This document shows positions 45,318 through 54,567 of a DNA stretch of 64,000 bases, in pieces. The notes under the pieces are model-generated. The model did no database searches, was not told where the DNA came from, and saw nothing but the letters and a program-made list of their open reading frames with translations. Source of the DNA: Streptomyces echinatus. Lineage in GTDB: Bacteria > Actinomycetota > Actinomycetes > Streptomycetales > Streptomycetaceae. Both the position numbers and the translations under genes were made by a program. Every line of letters starts with the position of its first letter. Positions within the stretch are counted from its first letter, which is position 1. Where the stretch lies: NCBI RefSeq assembly GCF_014203595.1, contig NZ_JACHJK010000023.1, positions 1 through 64,000 on the forward strand. The letters run 5' to 3'.

Positions 45318-45728
45318 ATGAACATATCCAGGACCAAGGTTTTGGGGGCGTGTGCGGCCGCGGTCGCGTGCGTGGCACTTGCGAGCTCACCGGCCTCCGC
45401 CGGCGTGAACACGCCGCACGCGCGCGGCATGGGCCACCACGGATGCAGCTTCAACGCAGAGGGCTGGTTCGTGGCCGACGGCGACAAGTTGTACATCAAG
45501 GACACCTGCGCCGAGGGCTGGTCCGCGGAGCTGAAGGTCGACGTGGCTCCGATGAAGCCGGACGAGTGGGACTACGACCACCTGATCACCAACAACAGCG
45601 GCAAGGGAACCACGAAGTTCGAGAACGGCTTCAACTTCCCCGAGGGCAGGAAGATCTGCGTCTCCGCGGGTACGTCGACAGGCGGCGAGATGGGGGGCTT
45701 CGGCTCCTGGCAGTGCGGGACCACCTGA
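45318..45728 (+). CDS. Small secreted protein of unknown function
   Basis: The 136-residue protein has a clear signal peptide (MNISRTKVLGACAAAVACVA, cleavage near ASA-G at 28-29) and a mature part of about 108 residues with three Cys (GCSF, DTCA, KICV, plus WQCG at the end), so disulfides are likely. Its fold is probably beta-rich (DGDKLYIKDT, WSAELKVDV). I do not recognise a family, and similar small secreted proteins are common in Streptomyces. The ATG at 45318 is preceded by AGGGGGAAA. It stands just downstream of the transposase scar. Confidence 0.85.
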   Translation: MNISRTKVLGACAAAVACVALASSPASAGVNTPHARGMGHHGCSFNAEGWFVADGDKLYIKDTCAEGWSAELKVDVAPMKPDEWDYDHLITNNSGKGTTKFENGFNFPEGRKICVSAGTSTGGEMGGFGSWQCGTT

Positions 45729-46020
45729 GCCCGGTCCCTGCCTGCGTCGCGTGACCGGCGCGCAGGCGGGCCATCGTGACGGTCAGCGGCTCCTGGAGGG
45801 GCACCACCCGCTCCTCGCGTAGTTCGGCGCCGGCGCGGCCGCTGACCGCCGCCCGTCGGGCCTCTCGCGGCCGGCAGGCGGTGAGCCGTTCCCGCGGTGG
45901 CCCCCATGTGATCCATCACTTCCTCTTCACAGGCAACCCGCAGCCTCCCCTCACCATCCTCCGGGAGCGAGGGACGCCCGGAACGCCGGGACGTCCGAGG
46001 TCGGGGTTCGAGGAGGAACA

Positions 46021-48786
46021 GTGGTCCGTGCCCGGCGCATATGGGTGGCCGCCGCCGCGTTGCTCGCGGTGGCGGGAGCATCCCCGGGGGTGGCAGTCGC
46101 CCACTCCCAACCAGCGGGCAGAACAGGAGAGTTGACGGCCCAGGACGGCACACCGCTGCCGCCGGGGTGGCGGCTGTCCGGCGGAGGTTCGGCGCCGCAG
46201 CTGGTGTGGCGGTCGGACCGGCCGGTGCCGATGGGGGACGCGCGCGTCGAATTCCGGTCCGGGGGCGAGCTGTTGGGCGTGCCGCGGCCGGGCGCGGACG
46301 GGCACACGTTCCGGCTGCCGCTCGACGGGCGGCGGCCGACGGAACTGCGCGGGCTCCAGGTGTGGTCCGGCGGGCAGCGGTTGGACGCGCGGGCGACGCA
46401 CGGTGCCGCGTCGGCCGCCCGGTTGCCGGCCCCGCTGCCGGCGAACGGCGTCGACCCGGGCAGGCCCGGCGCCTACCGGACCAAGACCGGCGAGTACGCG
46501 CTGACGTCGGTCCGGCTCCCGGGCTTCACGGCTCCGGTGGAGATGCGCGCGGTGGTCGTCGCGCCGGTCGGCGCGTCCGGCAAGCGCCCCCTCGCGCTGT
46601 TCCTGCACGGCCGTCACTACACCTGCTACAAGGGGCGCGAGGACATCACCGGTGACTGGCCCTGCAAGGGCGGCACCAAGCCGGTACCGAGTCACCGCGG
46701 CTATCTGCGGGACCAGAAGCTGCTGGCCTCGCAGGGCTATGTGACGGTGTCCGTCTCGGCCAACGGCATCAACGGGCAGGACTTCGCGGCGGAGGACGGC
46801 GGCGCGCAGGCGCGGTCGTCGCTGGTGCGGCTGCACCTGGCCCGCTGGGCGGGCTGGGCCGAACACCCCGAGACGGCGCCGAAGGTGGTCCGCGAGGCGC
46901 CCCGCGCCGATCTGTCGCGAGTGCTGCTGGTCGGTCACTCTCGGGGCGGCGAGGGCGTCAACCGGGCGGCGCTGGACAGCCTCGCCCCACCGCCCGCCGA
47001 ACAGGACGGCTACCACGGGCCGGTGCGCTGGCACATCCGGGGCACGGTCCTCATCGGCCCCACCCTCTTCGGCCAGAACCCGGTGCCCGACGTGCCCTCG
47101 GTCAGCATCCTGCCGGGCTGTGACGGTGATGTCTCCGACCTCCAGGGCCAGGTGTACGTCGACGGGACCCGCGCGGTCGGCAACGGCACCGCGCTGCACA
47201 GCGCGGTGTACGTGATCGGCGCCAACCACAACTTCTTCAACTCGGAGTGGACGCCGGGCCAGGCCGCGGCGCCCGCCGAGGACGACTTCTCCGACGATCC
47301 GCAGCACCACGACCCGGTGTGCGGCAAGCGGGCCGCGACCCGGCTGACCGCCGACCAGCAGCACCGGGCCGGTTCCACGTACATCGCCGCCGCCGCGCGG
47401 CTGTTCCTCGCCGGGGACGACCGGGTGCGGCCGCTGCTGGACGGCTCCGGCAGGCGGGCACCGTCCGCGGATCCGGCGCGGGTGCTGAGCCACGCGGTGG
47501 GTGCCCGCCGGGCCGGCGGATTCCTGCCGGACGGCGGAGTCTCGGTGACGGGCGGCAAGCTGTGCGCCGCGGTGGACCCGCGCCCGGCCAGGACCTGCCT
47601 GGGCGCGACCGCCAAGGGCTCCTCGCCGCACTTCGCGATGTGGGAGACGGACCGGGAGGCCGGCCGGCACGCGATCGCGCTGCGCTGGACGCGCGCGGGC
47701 ACGCCGGCCCGGGTGACCGCCAAGGCGCCGGTCACGCTGTCCGGTTCCACGGCGCTGGCGCTGCGGCTGTTCGTGCCGCCGAACTCCCGGGGCACTCAGC
47801 TGGACGTGTCCCTGACCGACGCCTCCGGCAAGAAGGCCAGGCTCGGCCGGATCAAGCGGGACGGGCTGCCCGGCAGTGAGCGCACCGCCTCGTACTGGGC
47901 GCAGGAGGTCCGGGTGCCGCTGACGGCGGCGACCCGCGCCGGACTCGACCTGGGATCGGTCAAGTCCCTGGAGCTGACCTCGCGTTCGGCGACGGGACGG
48001 GCCTGGCTCATGGATGTGTGGGGCTGGCGGCCCGGGACGCCCGCGGTGCGCACCGACGCGCTGCCGCGGGTGGACGTCGGCCGGGCGACCGTCGACGAGG
48101 GGGACTCCGGCGTGCACACCTACCGGGTTCCGGTGCGGGTGACGGGCCGGGGCGGCAGCGGCCAGGTCCGCCTGTACGTCATCGACCCGGTCTCCGGCAC
48201 GGTCAAGGGCCGGCTGGTGACGGTGCCCGCCGGCAGTGACGGCATCGACGTACCGGTCGAGGTGAAGGGCAACACCCGGTACGGCACCGACCTGTCGTAC
48301 GACGTGCTGGTCAAGGCGGTTCACGGCGTGGTCGTGGGCTCCTACGGGGGCGGGCTCACCGTCCACGACGACGACCCGGCGCCGAAGATGACCGTCACAC
48401 CCGTCGCCGGCAAGGTGACGGAGGGGCGGTCGCTGAAGTGGCGGGTGTCGCTGTCCGAGCCCGTGGACGTGGACATGAGCGCCCTGTTCCAGGTGGCGCC
48501 GGCCACCGCGCCGGAACTGTCCACGAAGGACGTCCCGGCACGCTGGCTGCGGGACATCAGCGGGGCGAAGCCCGACCCCGAGCGTCCGCTGTCCAAGGTG
48601 GACGGGCTCTACCTGTGGGCGGATGTCCCCGCGGGGCGCACCAGCGTGGACGTCGTCCTGCCCACGGTCAAGGACCGGGTGCGGGAGGCCACGGAGAAGG
48701 TGCGGTTCCGGCAGACCGACCCCCGGACCGGGGAGCCGCAGGCCGGTGGTCTGGAACTGTCGGGCTCGGTGCTGAACGCGTCGTAG
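46021..48786 (+). CDS. Large secreted alpha/beta hydrolase with C-terminal beta domains
   Basis: The 921-residue protein has a signal peptide (VRARRIWVAAAALLAVAGA), an N-terminal domain of about 120 residues, an alpha/beta hydrolase domain (about 150-470) with nucleophile Ser307 in GHSRGGEGV and a GRHYTC oxyanion-type loop (197-202), and C-terminal beta-sandwich regions (about 690-920) with calcium-binding-like acidic loops (VHDDDPAP), recalling Calx-beta repeats. It probably cleaves an ester or similar bond outside the cell. The GTG at 46021 has AGGAGG at good spacing. It is transcribed alone and ends convergently with the PPOX gene. Confidence 0.85.
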   Translation: MVRARRIWVAAAALLAVAGASPGVAVAHSQPAGRTGELTAQDGTPLPPGWRLSGGGSAPQLVWRSDRPVPMGDARVEFRSGGELLGVPRPGADGHTFRLPLDGRRPTELRGLQVWSGGQRLDARATHGAASAARLPAPLPANGVDPGRPGAYRTKTGEYALTSVRLPGFTAPVEMRAVVVAPVGASGKRPLALFLHGRHYTCYKGREDITGDWPCKGGTKPVPSHRGYLRDQKLLASQGYVTVSVSANGINGQDFAAEDGGAQARSSLVRLHLARWAGWAEHPETAPKVVREAPRADLSRVLLVGHSRGGEGVNRAALDSLAPPPAEQDGYHGPVRWHIRGTVLIGPTLFGQNPVPDVPSVSILPGCDGDVSDLQGQVYVDGTRAVGNGTALHSAVYVIGANHNFFNSEWTPGQAAAPAEDDFSDDPQHHDPVCGKRAATRLTADQQHRAGSTYIAAAARLFLAGDDRVRPLLDGSGRRAPSADPARVLSHAVGARRAGGFLPDGGVSVTGGKLCAAVDPRPARTCLGATAKGSSPHFAMWETDREAGRHAIALRWTRAGTPARVTAKAPVTLSGSTALALRLFVPPNSRGTQLDVSLTDASGKKARLGRIKRDGLPGSERTASYWAQEVRVPLTAATRAGLDLGSVKSLELTSRSATGRAWLMDVWGWRPGTPAVRTDALPRVDVGRATVDEGDSGVHTYRVPVRVTGRGGSGQVRLYVIDPVSGTVKGRLVTVPAGSDGIDVPVEVKGNTRYGTDLSYDVLVKAVHGVVVGSYGGGLTVHDDDPAPKMTVTPVAGKVTEGRSLKWRVSLSEPVDVDMSALFQVAPATAPELSTKDVPARWLRDISGAKPDPERPLSKVDGLYLWADVPAGRTSVDVVLPTVKDRVREATEKVRFRQTDPRTGEPQAGGLELSGSVLNAS

Positions 48787-48796
48787 GACGCGCGTC

Positions 48797-48829
48797 CCGG
48801 GTGGCCCTCACTCCCCGAGGGTCACCCGG
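48797..48829. terminator. Shared terminator of convergent genes
   Basis: CCGGGTGGCCCTC pairs with GAGGGTCACCCGG (one G-U pair) across a 7-nt loop. It lies over the end of the PPOX gene and 11 bp past the stop of the hydrolase gene, so it can end transcription from both sides. Confidence 0.7.
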
Positions 48830-49194
48830 ATGCCGACCGTGCCGTCCGCACCGCGCCGGAGCCGGCTGCCCAGCAGGGTGAGACGGCCGATGAGGCCGTA
48901 CTTGCGGGCGATCAGGCTCCGGTAGCGGGCGGTGGTGGCCGGGTCGGTGAGCTCGGCGGTGGCCGGCAGCTGGTCGCCGGTGGGGTTGCCGCGCACGTCG
49001 CAGGGACCGACGAGGACGTCGGGGCGGCGCCGGATCCGCTTGACCTTCCAGCTGTCGGCAACCGTCCACACGCCCAGGGCGCCGTCGTCCCGGACCACCC
49101 ACACCGGGGTGGCGACGGGGGTGCCGTTCTTGCGGAAGCTGGTCACCAGCAGGTATTTGCCGGAGCCGAGCCGGCCGAGCCGCGTGTCGTCCAT
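48808..49194 (-). CDS. PPOX-class F420-binding-type protein
   Basis: The 128-residue protein has the split beta-barrel of the pyridoxine-oxidase/PPOX class: GSGKYLLVTSFRKNGTPVATPVWVV, GALGVWTVADSWKVKRIRRRP and DVLVGPCDVRGNP. In actinobacteria this short form is typically F420-dependent and reduces small quinones or other substrates, which cannot be named here. ATG at 49194. It is convergent with the large hydrolase gene, with the shared hairpin between. Confidence 0.87.
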   Translation of the reverse strand: MDDTRLGRLGSGKYLLVTSFRKNGTPVATPVWVVRDDGALGVWTVADSWKVKRIRRRPDVLVGPCDVRGNPTGDQLPATAELTDPATTARYRSLIARKYGLIGRLTLLGSRLRRGADGTVGIRVTLGE

Positions 49195-49272
49195 ACCCGC
49201 AGTCTAGGAGCCGGCCCGCCGCGCGAGGAGGGGCCCGGCCCGGCGGGCGGTGCCCCGGCGGCACCCGTGGGC

Positions 49273-50451
49273 TCAGGCCAGGGCCGCCGCCATCCGCCGT
49301 ACCGCCTCGGTGAGGACCTCGGGCGACGTCGCCAGGTTCAGGCGTGCGTGCCCCGCGCCGCCGGTGCCGAAGGGCAGGCCGGAACTGAGGGCCACCCGGC
49401 CGCGGTCGAGAAAGGCGCGGGCGGGATCGTCGCCGAGGCCGAGGGCGCGGCAGTCGAGCCAGGCGAGGAAGGTGGCCTCGGCGGAGTGCGGGCGGATGCC
49501 GGGCAGCCGGTCGGCCAGCAGCCCGGCGAGCAGGGTCCGGTTGGCCCGCAGTCCGGCCAGCAGGGCGTCGAGCCAGCCGGTGGCGTCCCGCAGGGCGGCG
49601 GTGTGCGCGATGACGCCGAGGTGGCTGGGACCGTGGCTCACCTCCTCGGGCAGCCGGGCGAGGTCGGCGGCGGCTTCCGGCCCGGCGAGCGCCAGCGCGG
49701 CCTTGAGGCCGGCCAGGTTCCAGCCCTTGGAGGCCGACATCAGGGCGAAGGCGCGCTCGGCGCCGGCCACGCTCAGGTAGGGCACGAAGGGGACGCCGGG
49801 GGTGACGAGCGGGGCGTGGATCTCATCGGCGACGACCCGGACGCCGTACCGTTCGGCGAGGGCGGCGACGGTGGTGAGCTCGTCGAGGGTGTGCACGGTG
49901 CCGGTGGGGTTGTGCGGGCTGCACAGCAGGTAGGCGGCCCGGCCGCCGCGTGCGGTGGTCTCCCGGAAGGTGTCCTCCAGGACGCCGGGGTCCAGGCGCA
50001 GTCCGGGGCCCAGAGGAGCCTCCACCACCCGGCGGTCCATGTGGGTCACGAACTGGAAGAACGGCGGGTAGACCGGCGGGTTGACGATCACCGGGTCGCC
50101 GGGCCCGGTGACCAGTCGGAGCATCTCGACCACGCCGAGCATCACGTCCGGGACGACCGCGGTCCGCTCCGGCGTGATGCCGTGCCAGTTCCAGCGTGCG
50201 GCGGCGAAGGCGGCGAGCGCCTCGGCGTAGGCGGTGCCGGCGGGGTACCCGGTGTCGCCGAGGGCGAGCGCGTCCGTGACGGCGCGGACGACGGGTTCGG
50301 CGAGCGGGACGTCCATCTCGGCCACCCACAGGGGCAGGACGTCCTCGGGGTAGGTGCGCCATTTCATGCTCGTACGACGTCGCAGCCGCTCCAGGCCGAG
50401 CGCGCGCAGCGGATCCGGTTCGCCGGGTGTGTCGTGCGGGATGCTGGTCAT
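49273..50451 (-). CDS. MalY/PatB-type PLP aminotransferase or C-S lyase
   Basis: The 392-residue protein belongs to fold-type I PLP enzymes of the MalY/PatB (cystathionine beta-lyase-like) branch. Visible motifs are LPLWVAEMDVPL near 40, NPPVYPPFFQFV near 125, SPHNPTGTVHT near 170, VVADEIHAPL near 205 and the PLP Lys in SASKGWNLAGLKAA near 238. It probably cleaves C-S bonds of cysteine conjugates or cystathionine. ATG at 50451. A much longer frame antisense to the methyltransferase gene is spurious. Codons after the start are typical. Confidence 0.93.
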   Translation of the reverse strand: MTSIPHDTPGEPDPLRALGLERLRRRTSMKWRTYPEDVLPLWVAEMDVPLAEPVVRAVTDALALGDTGYPAGTAYAEALAAFAAARWNWHGITPERTAVVPDVMLGVVEMLRLVTGPGDPVIVNPPVYPPFFQFVTHMDRRVVEAPLGPGLRLDPGVLEDTFRETTARGGRAAYLLCSPHNPTGTVHTLDELTTVAALAERYGVRVVADEIHAPLVTPGVPFVPYLSVAGAERAFALMSASKGWNLAGLKAALALAGPEAAADLARLPEEVSHGPSHLGVIAHTAALRDATGWLDALLAGLRANRTLLAGLLADRLPGIRPHSAEATFLAWLDCRALGLGDDPARAFLDRGRVALSSGLPFGTGGAGHARLNLATSPEVLTEAVRRMAAALA

Positions 50452-50658
50452 GGGGCTCAAGATAGGGGGCCGTGCGGCGTACCGCCCGCGACCGTGCGGC
50501 ACTGGTCGGCGCGGGTGACGTGCGCGGCCGGGTCCGGCACGCTCCGGCCGGCGAAATCCCGGGCCGGGCCGCGGAGATCGACCGGGGCGTCTAGATTGCG
50601 TCCTGCACGGTGCATCTCTCGTCAGGCATCTCATCAGGCATCCAGGAGCTGACCCCAC

Positions 50659-51489
50659 GTGACCGACAACCCGGCAGCCACCAATGACGTGGCCGTGTCG
50701 CTGCGCGCCCGTATCAACACCGGCCAGCCGCACACCGCCCGGATCTGGAACTACTGGCTGGGCGGCAAGGACAACTACGAGGTCGACCGCGCGGCCGGCG
50801 ACCAGATCCGGCAACTGCACCCGGGCATCGGGGAGTACGCGCGTGCCGACCGGCTCTTCCTCGGCCGCGCGGTGCGCCACCTGGTGCACGAGGTGGGCAT
50901 CCGGCAGTTCCTGGACATCGGCACCGGGCTGCCCACCGCCGACAACACGCACGAGGTGGCGCAGCGGATCGCGCCGGAGTCCCGGATCGTGTACGTCGAC
51001 AACGACCCGCTCGTCCTGGCGCACGCGCGGGCGCTGCTGACCAGCACGCCCGAGGGCCGTACCGACTACCTGGACGAGGACCTGCGCAACGTCGACGCGA
51101 TCCTCGAACACGCGGCGAAGACGCTGGACTTCAGTGAGCCGGTGGCGCTGATACTGCTCGGCGTGGTCATCTTCATCGGCGACGACGAGGACCCGTACGG
51201 CCTGGTGCGGCAGCTGACGGACCGGCTGCCGTCGGGCAGCCACCTGGTGCTGTCGCACACCATCACCAGCCCGTCGATGCCGGACGTGGACGAGGCGGTG
51301 AAGTTCTGGAACGAGCACGGCACTCCGAAGCTCACGCAGCGCACGCCGCAGGACGTGACCCGGTTCTTCGACGGTCTGGAGCTGCTGGAGCCGGGCGTGG
51401 TGTCCTGCTCGCGCTGGCGGCCGCAGCACGCTCACGGGGCCGAGCCGGAGGAGGTCGCGATGTTCGGCGGGGTGGCTCGCAAGAACTGA
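50659..51489 (+). CDS. S-adenosyl methyltransferase-like protein (DUF574 family)
   Basis: The 276-residue protein matches the actinobacterial DUF574 family annotated as SAM-dependent methyltransferase: RIWNYWLGGKDNYEVDRAAGD near 28-48, the SAM-binding QFLDIGTGLPTADNTHEVAQ near 85-105 and VYVDNDPLVLAHARALL near 113. The substrates are unknown, and there are many paralogues in Streptomyces, often near regulatory genes. The GTG at 50659 has AGGAG upstream. It is transcribed alone, toward the S1 protease. Confidence 0.92.
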   Translation: MTDNPAATNDVAVSLRARINTGQPHTARIWNYWLGGKDNYEVDRAAGDQIRQLHPGIGEYARADRLFLGRAVRHLVHEVGIRQFLDIGTGLPTADNTHEVAQRIAPESRIVYVDNDPLVLAHARALLTSTPEGRTDYLDEDLRNVDAILEHAAKTLDFSEPVALILLGVVIFIGDDEDPYGLVRQLTDRLPSGSHLVLSHTITSPSMPDVDEAVKFWNEHGTPKLTQRTPQDVTRFFDGLELLEPGVVSCSRWRPQHAHGAEPEEVAMFGGVARKN

Positions 51490-51613
51490 ACACCGCCGTC
51501 GGTGAACGCCGCCGTCACCGAGGCCGTATGGAGGAGCGGGCCCCCGACGATCCGGGGGCTCCGCGGTGCCGGTTGGGGCATCGCGCGTTCGGGTTCGGCT
51601 TCGGGAGCCAGGC

Positions 51614-52993
51614 ATGCGGCACGCACGACGACGGGTCGTCCGGCGAGTGACACGGCTGGCGGCGGTCGGCGGACTCCTCCTGGGGGGCGCCATGGTCGCC
51701 CAGGCGGCCATGGCGAGCGAGACTCCGCCGGCGGCCGGCAGAACGCTCAGCTCCGCCGGGGACACCGGTGCCGGGCTGGTGGCGCGGCTCGGCACGGCCC
51801 GTACGGCGGGCAACTGGATCGGCGCCGACGGGCGACCGGTCGTGGCGGTGACCGACGACGCCGCGGCTCGGGAGGTCCGGCGGGCCGGGGCCGAGGCGAA
51901 GGTCGTGCCGCACAGCATGGACGAGCTGAGGTCGGCGACGGCCACACTGCGTTCGGCGCCACGGGTGGCGGGCACGGCCTGGGCGGTGGACTACCGGACC
52001 AACCGGGTCCTGGTACGGGCGGACAGCTCGGTGTCCGCCGGCGACTGGTCCCGGCTGACCGGGGTCGCCGAGAGGATCGGCGGTTTCGTGCACATGGAGC
52101 GCACGCGGGGCTCGTTCACCACGCGGCTGAACGGCGCCCAGCCGATCCTGTCGACCGGCGGCCGCTGCTCGGCCGGGTTCAACGTGACCAACGGGCAGTC
52201 CGACTTCATCCTGACGGCCGGACACTGCGGGCCCGCCGGTGCCACCTGGTTCGCCGACAACCAGGGGAACCGGCAGCTCGGCTCCACCGTGAACAGTTCC
52301 TTTCCCGGCAGCGACTTCTCGCTCGTGCAGTACGCGGGCGGCAAGGCCGGGGAGGGTGCCGACGTGGTCGCGATCGGGGGCGGCAAGGGTGTGCGGATCA
52401 CCGGGGAGGGCGAAGCGGCGGTCGGGCAGCGGGTGTTCCGCAGCGGCAGCACCAGCGGGCTGCGCGACGGCCGGGTCACCGCGCTGAACGCGACCGTCAA
52501 CTATCCGGAGGGGACGGTCACCGGGCTCATCGAGACCGATGTGTGCGCCGAACCGGGCGACAGCGGCGGCCCGATGTTCTCCGAGGGCATCGCGCTCGGG
52601 GTCACCTCGGGCGGCAACGGTGACTGCACGACGGGCGGTACGACGTTCTTCCAGCCGGTGACCAAGGCGCTGTCGACGCTCGGTGTCCGCCTGATCGTGT
52701 CGGCACAGAACGCGGGCGGCGCCCAGGGCGGCGCGTCCTCCCCCGCGCCGTCCGGCGCCGCGAACCAGGGCGCCATGGCCCCCAGCGCGGCCTCACCGGG
52801 CTCCTCGGCGCCGGTCACGGGCGTCTCCTCGGAGGGCAGCACGCTGCTGGCGCGGCTGACGGACACCCGGAACGTCGGGCCCGGCCTGCTGGTGATCGCG
52901 GGCAGTCTGATAGCCCTGGTGGCGACCCGCTACATCCGGGCGGAACAGGACCGCAAGGCGTACCAGCGGTACTACTCGGCGACGTGGGGCTGA
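51614..52993 (+). CDS. S1 (chymotrypsin-fold) protease with C-terminal membrane anchor
   Basis: The 459-residue protein has a signal peptide, a roughly 150-residue propeptide and a streptogrisin-type domain with His204 (TAGHC), Asp234 (SDFSLV) and Ser317 (GDSGGP), plus paired Cys. Unusually, after a Ser/Ala/Pro-rich linker a C-terminal hydrophobic helix (GLLVIAGSLIALVATRY near 418-434) and a basic-polar tail (IRAEQDRKAYQRYY) follow, so the protease is probably fixed to the membrane with its active site outside. The ATG at 51614 has GGAG at good spacing. A perfect terminator follows. This is the third secreted protease of the window. Confidence 0.93.
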   Translation: MRHARRRVVRRVTRLAAVGGLLLGGAMVAQAAMASETPPAAGRTLSSAGDTGAGLVARLGTARTAGNWIGADGRPVVAVTDDAAAREVRRAGAEAKVVPHSMDELRSATATLRSAPRVAGTAWAVDYRTNRVLVRADSSVSAGDWSRLTGVAERIGGFVHMERTRGSFTTRLNGAQPILSTGGRCSAGFNVTNGQSDFILTAGHCGPAGATWFADNQGNRQLGSTVNSSFPGSDFSLVQYAGGKAGEGADVVAIGGGKGVRITGEGEAAVGQRVFRSGSTSGLRDGRVTALNATVNYPEGTVTGLIETDVCAEPGDSGGPMFSEGIALGVTSGGNGDCTTGGTTFFQPVTKALSTLGVRLIVSAQNAGGAQGGASSPAPSGAANQGAMAPSAASPGSSAPVTGVSSEGSTLLARLTDTRNVGPGLLVIAGSLIALVATRYIRAEQDRKAYQRYYSATWG

Positions 52994-53033
52994 CCGGCGA
53001 CGGCGGGTCCGGCGCGGCCGGGGTACGACGAGA

Positions 53034-53061
53034 AGGGCACCCGTGCGGTCACGGGTGCCCT
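53034..53061. terminator. Perfect hairpin between convergent genes
   Basis: AGGGCACCCGTG pairs with CACGGGTGCCCT across CGGT. It lies 40 bp past the S1 protease stop and 30 bp past the small gene on the other strand, so it serves both. Confidence 0.88.
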
Positions 53062-53091
53062 CGGTGGTACGGCGCGGTGGTGCGGGGTCGG

Positions 53092-53265
53092 TCAGGCCGC
53101 CCGGTGCGACTGCGGGGCCGCGGCGGCCCACTCCATCACGAGGCGCTGGTACTCGGCGCGCTGCTCGGTGGTCAGTGTCCCGCCCGACCGGCGCCACAGG
53201 GCCCGGATCTCCTCGTTGACCTCCGCGGCCGATCGCTCGGAGACGGCTTCAACAGTGGTGGACAT
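53092..53265 (-). CDS. Small helical protein of unknown function
   Basis: The 57-residue protein is charged and helical (STTVEAVSERSAAEVNEEIRAL, then LTTEQRAEYQRLVMEWAAAA) without a signal peptide. It ends with QSHRAA. I do not recognise a family. It may be a small regulatory or adaptor protein. The ATG at 53265 is preferred; an ATG at 53277 would add four residues. A 7-bp inverted pair (TGAGTAA/TTACTCA at 53302 and 53339) lies upstream and could be an operator. It ends at the shared terminator. Confidence 0.6.
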   Translation of the reverse strand: MSTTVEAVSERSAAEVNEEIRALWRRSGGTLTTEQRAEYQRLVMEWAAAAPQSHRAA

Positions 53266-53349
53266 GCTGTGAAGCATATGCCGACCGAGGTGAAGGCGCT
53301 GTGAGTAAGTACCCGCGATACGGACATTTCGGACCGTGTTACTCATCAC

Positions 53350-53723
53350 GTCAATGTGTCAACCGGAAGCGAGAGTTCACTGGCCGGAGACCTTCGTCTC
53401 CAGATCCACCGGGGCGGCCGGCGGGTGCCGGTGGGCGCGGACCACGACCGGCAGTCCGGTGCGCTCGCGCACACGGACGCCCCTGGCGGCTCCCGGCCGC
53501 CCGGCCCGCCCCGGCGGCCCCCACCAGGCCCCCACCACTTCCTGGTGGACGACTTCGTCACCGCCGTCACCACGCACACGCCGCGGCCGGTCCACGCGTG
53601 GGTGGCCGCCCGCTGCACCCTGCCGGGCATCGTCGCGCACGAGTCGGGCACGGCAGGGCGGGGTGCGGCCGGCGGTCCCGGACCTCGGGGACTCCCCCGA
53701 GGCGTGACGGGACCGGCGCGGGC
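53350..53723. other. No supported gene; possible decayed coding DNA
   Basis: Frames on both strands have GC-rich third positions in pieces but no single intact frame with a start, ribosome-binding site or known motif. It may be decayed coding DNA, and I name no gene. Confidence 0.45.
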
Positions 53724-54419
53724 TCAGGTGCCCGGCTTGCGGCCGTAGACGAAGACGTCGTCGCCGTTCTTCAGCAGCGACCAGTACTTCTTGGCGGTCG
53801 TCGTGGTCATGTTGACGCAGCCGTGCGAGCCCGGCGGGTTCCACATGCTCAGGCCCACCGAGTGGAAGGCCTGGCCGCCGTCGAAGAACTGGCTGTAGGG
53901 CATCGGCACGTTGTAGATGTTCGAGACGTGGTCGATGTCCCGCCAGTAGATCTTCTTCAGGCCGGTGCGGGTCTCGTAGCCGTCGCGTCCCGTGCGCACG
54001 GGCACCGGGCCGTAGACCAGCCGGCTGCCGTCCTGGATCCAGCTCAGCTGGAGCGAGAGGTTCACGCAGGCGATCCGGCCCTTGTTCGTCGGGCACTTGC
54101 CGTCCCTGTTCGGCTTGTTGCCGACGGCCTTCTGCTTGTTCATCAGGTCCATCACGCCCCAGGTGACGGAACCGGCGTAGCCGATGTTCGGCGTGATGCC
54201 GTGCTTGTTCTGGAAGGCCTGGATGGCCTTGCAGTCGGCGGTGGACTGCTTGCCGTCGACCGGACGGCCCAGGAACTTCTCCACCTGCTTCTGGTACGGC
54301 CCCGTCGTCGAGGTACAGCTCGCGGCCTGAGCCGGTGCCGCGGTGACGGCGAGCGCGAGCGGCGCCACCAGTCCCGTGACACCCAACGCGATGACGCCTC
54401 GTCTGCCTATGCCCCCCAT
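53724..54419 (-). CDS. Secreted L,D-transpeptidase with peptidoglycan-binding domain
   Basis: The 231-residue protein has a signal peptide (GRRGVIALGVTGLVAPLALA, cleavage near AQAA), an N-terminal peptidoglycan-binding-like region with CTSTTGPYQKQVEKFLGR, and a YkuD domain with His186 (AFHSVGLSMW) and the catalytic SHGC at 198-201 (Cys201). It should make or edit cell-wall cross-links of the 3-3 type. The ATG at 54419 has GGGAAGAG upstream. Compare the divergent lipoprotein at the window start, which lacks SHGC. Confidence 0.93.
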   Translation of the reverse strand: MGGIGRRGVIALGVTGLVAPLALAVTAAPAQAASCTSTTGPYQKQVEKFLGRPVDGKQSTADCKAIQAFQNKHGITPNIGYAGSVTWGVMDLMNKQKAVGNKPNRDGKCPTNKGRIACVNLSLQLSWIQDGSRLVYGPVPVRTGRDGYETRTGLKKIYWRDIDHVSNIYNVPMPYSQFFDGGQAFHSVGLSMWNPPGSHGCVNMTTTTAKKYWSLLKNGDDVFVYGRKPGT

Positions 54420-54567
54420 GGCGGCTCTTCCCTTCCGGTTCCCTGGTGGTTCGCCCGGTCCTCCCCCGGGTGTTCCCCCAGCGCGATTCCCGTGGTCTCG
54501 GACTACTAGACCCGGTCGGGCAAGGCATGGTTGTGTTTCCGGTCAGGCTGTGACGAAACGGTGAAGT

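Noticed and set aside
49273..51975. 900-codon minus-strand open frame
   Set aside because: Its first part runs antisense to the methyltransferase and S1 protease genes. Only the stretch from 50451 down codes for the MalY-type enzyme.
53350..53723. Possible gene between the small helical protein and the L,D-transpeptidase
   Set aside because: No single frame holds across the region and no family motif appears. Codon bias is present on both strands in pieces.
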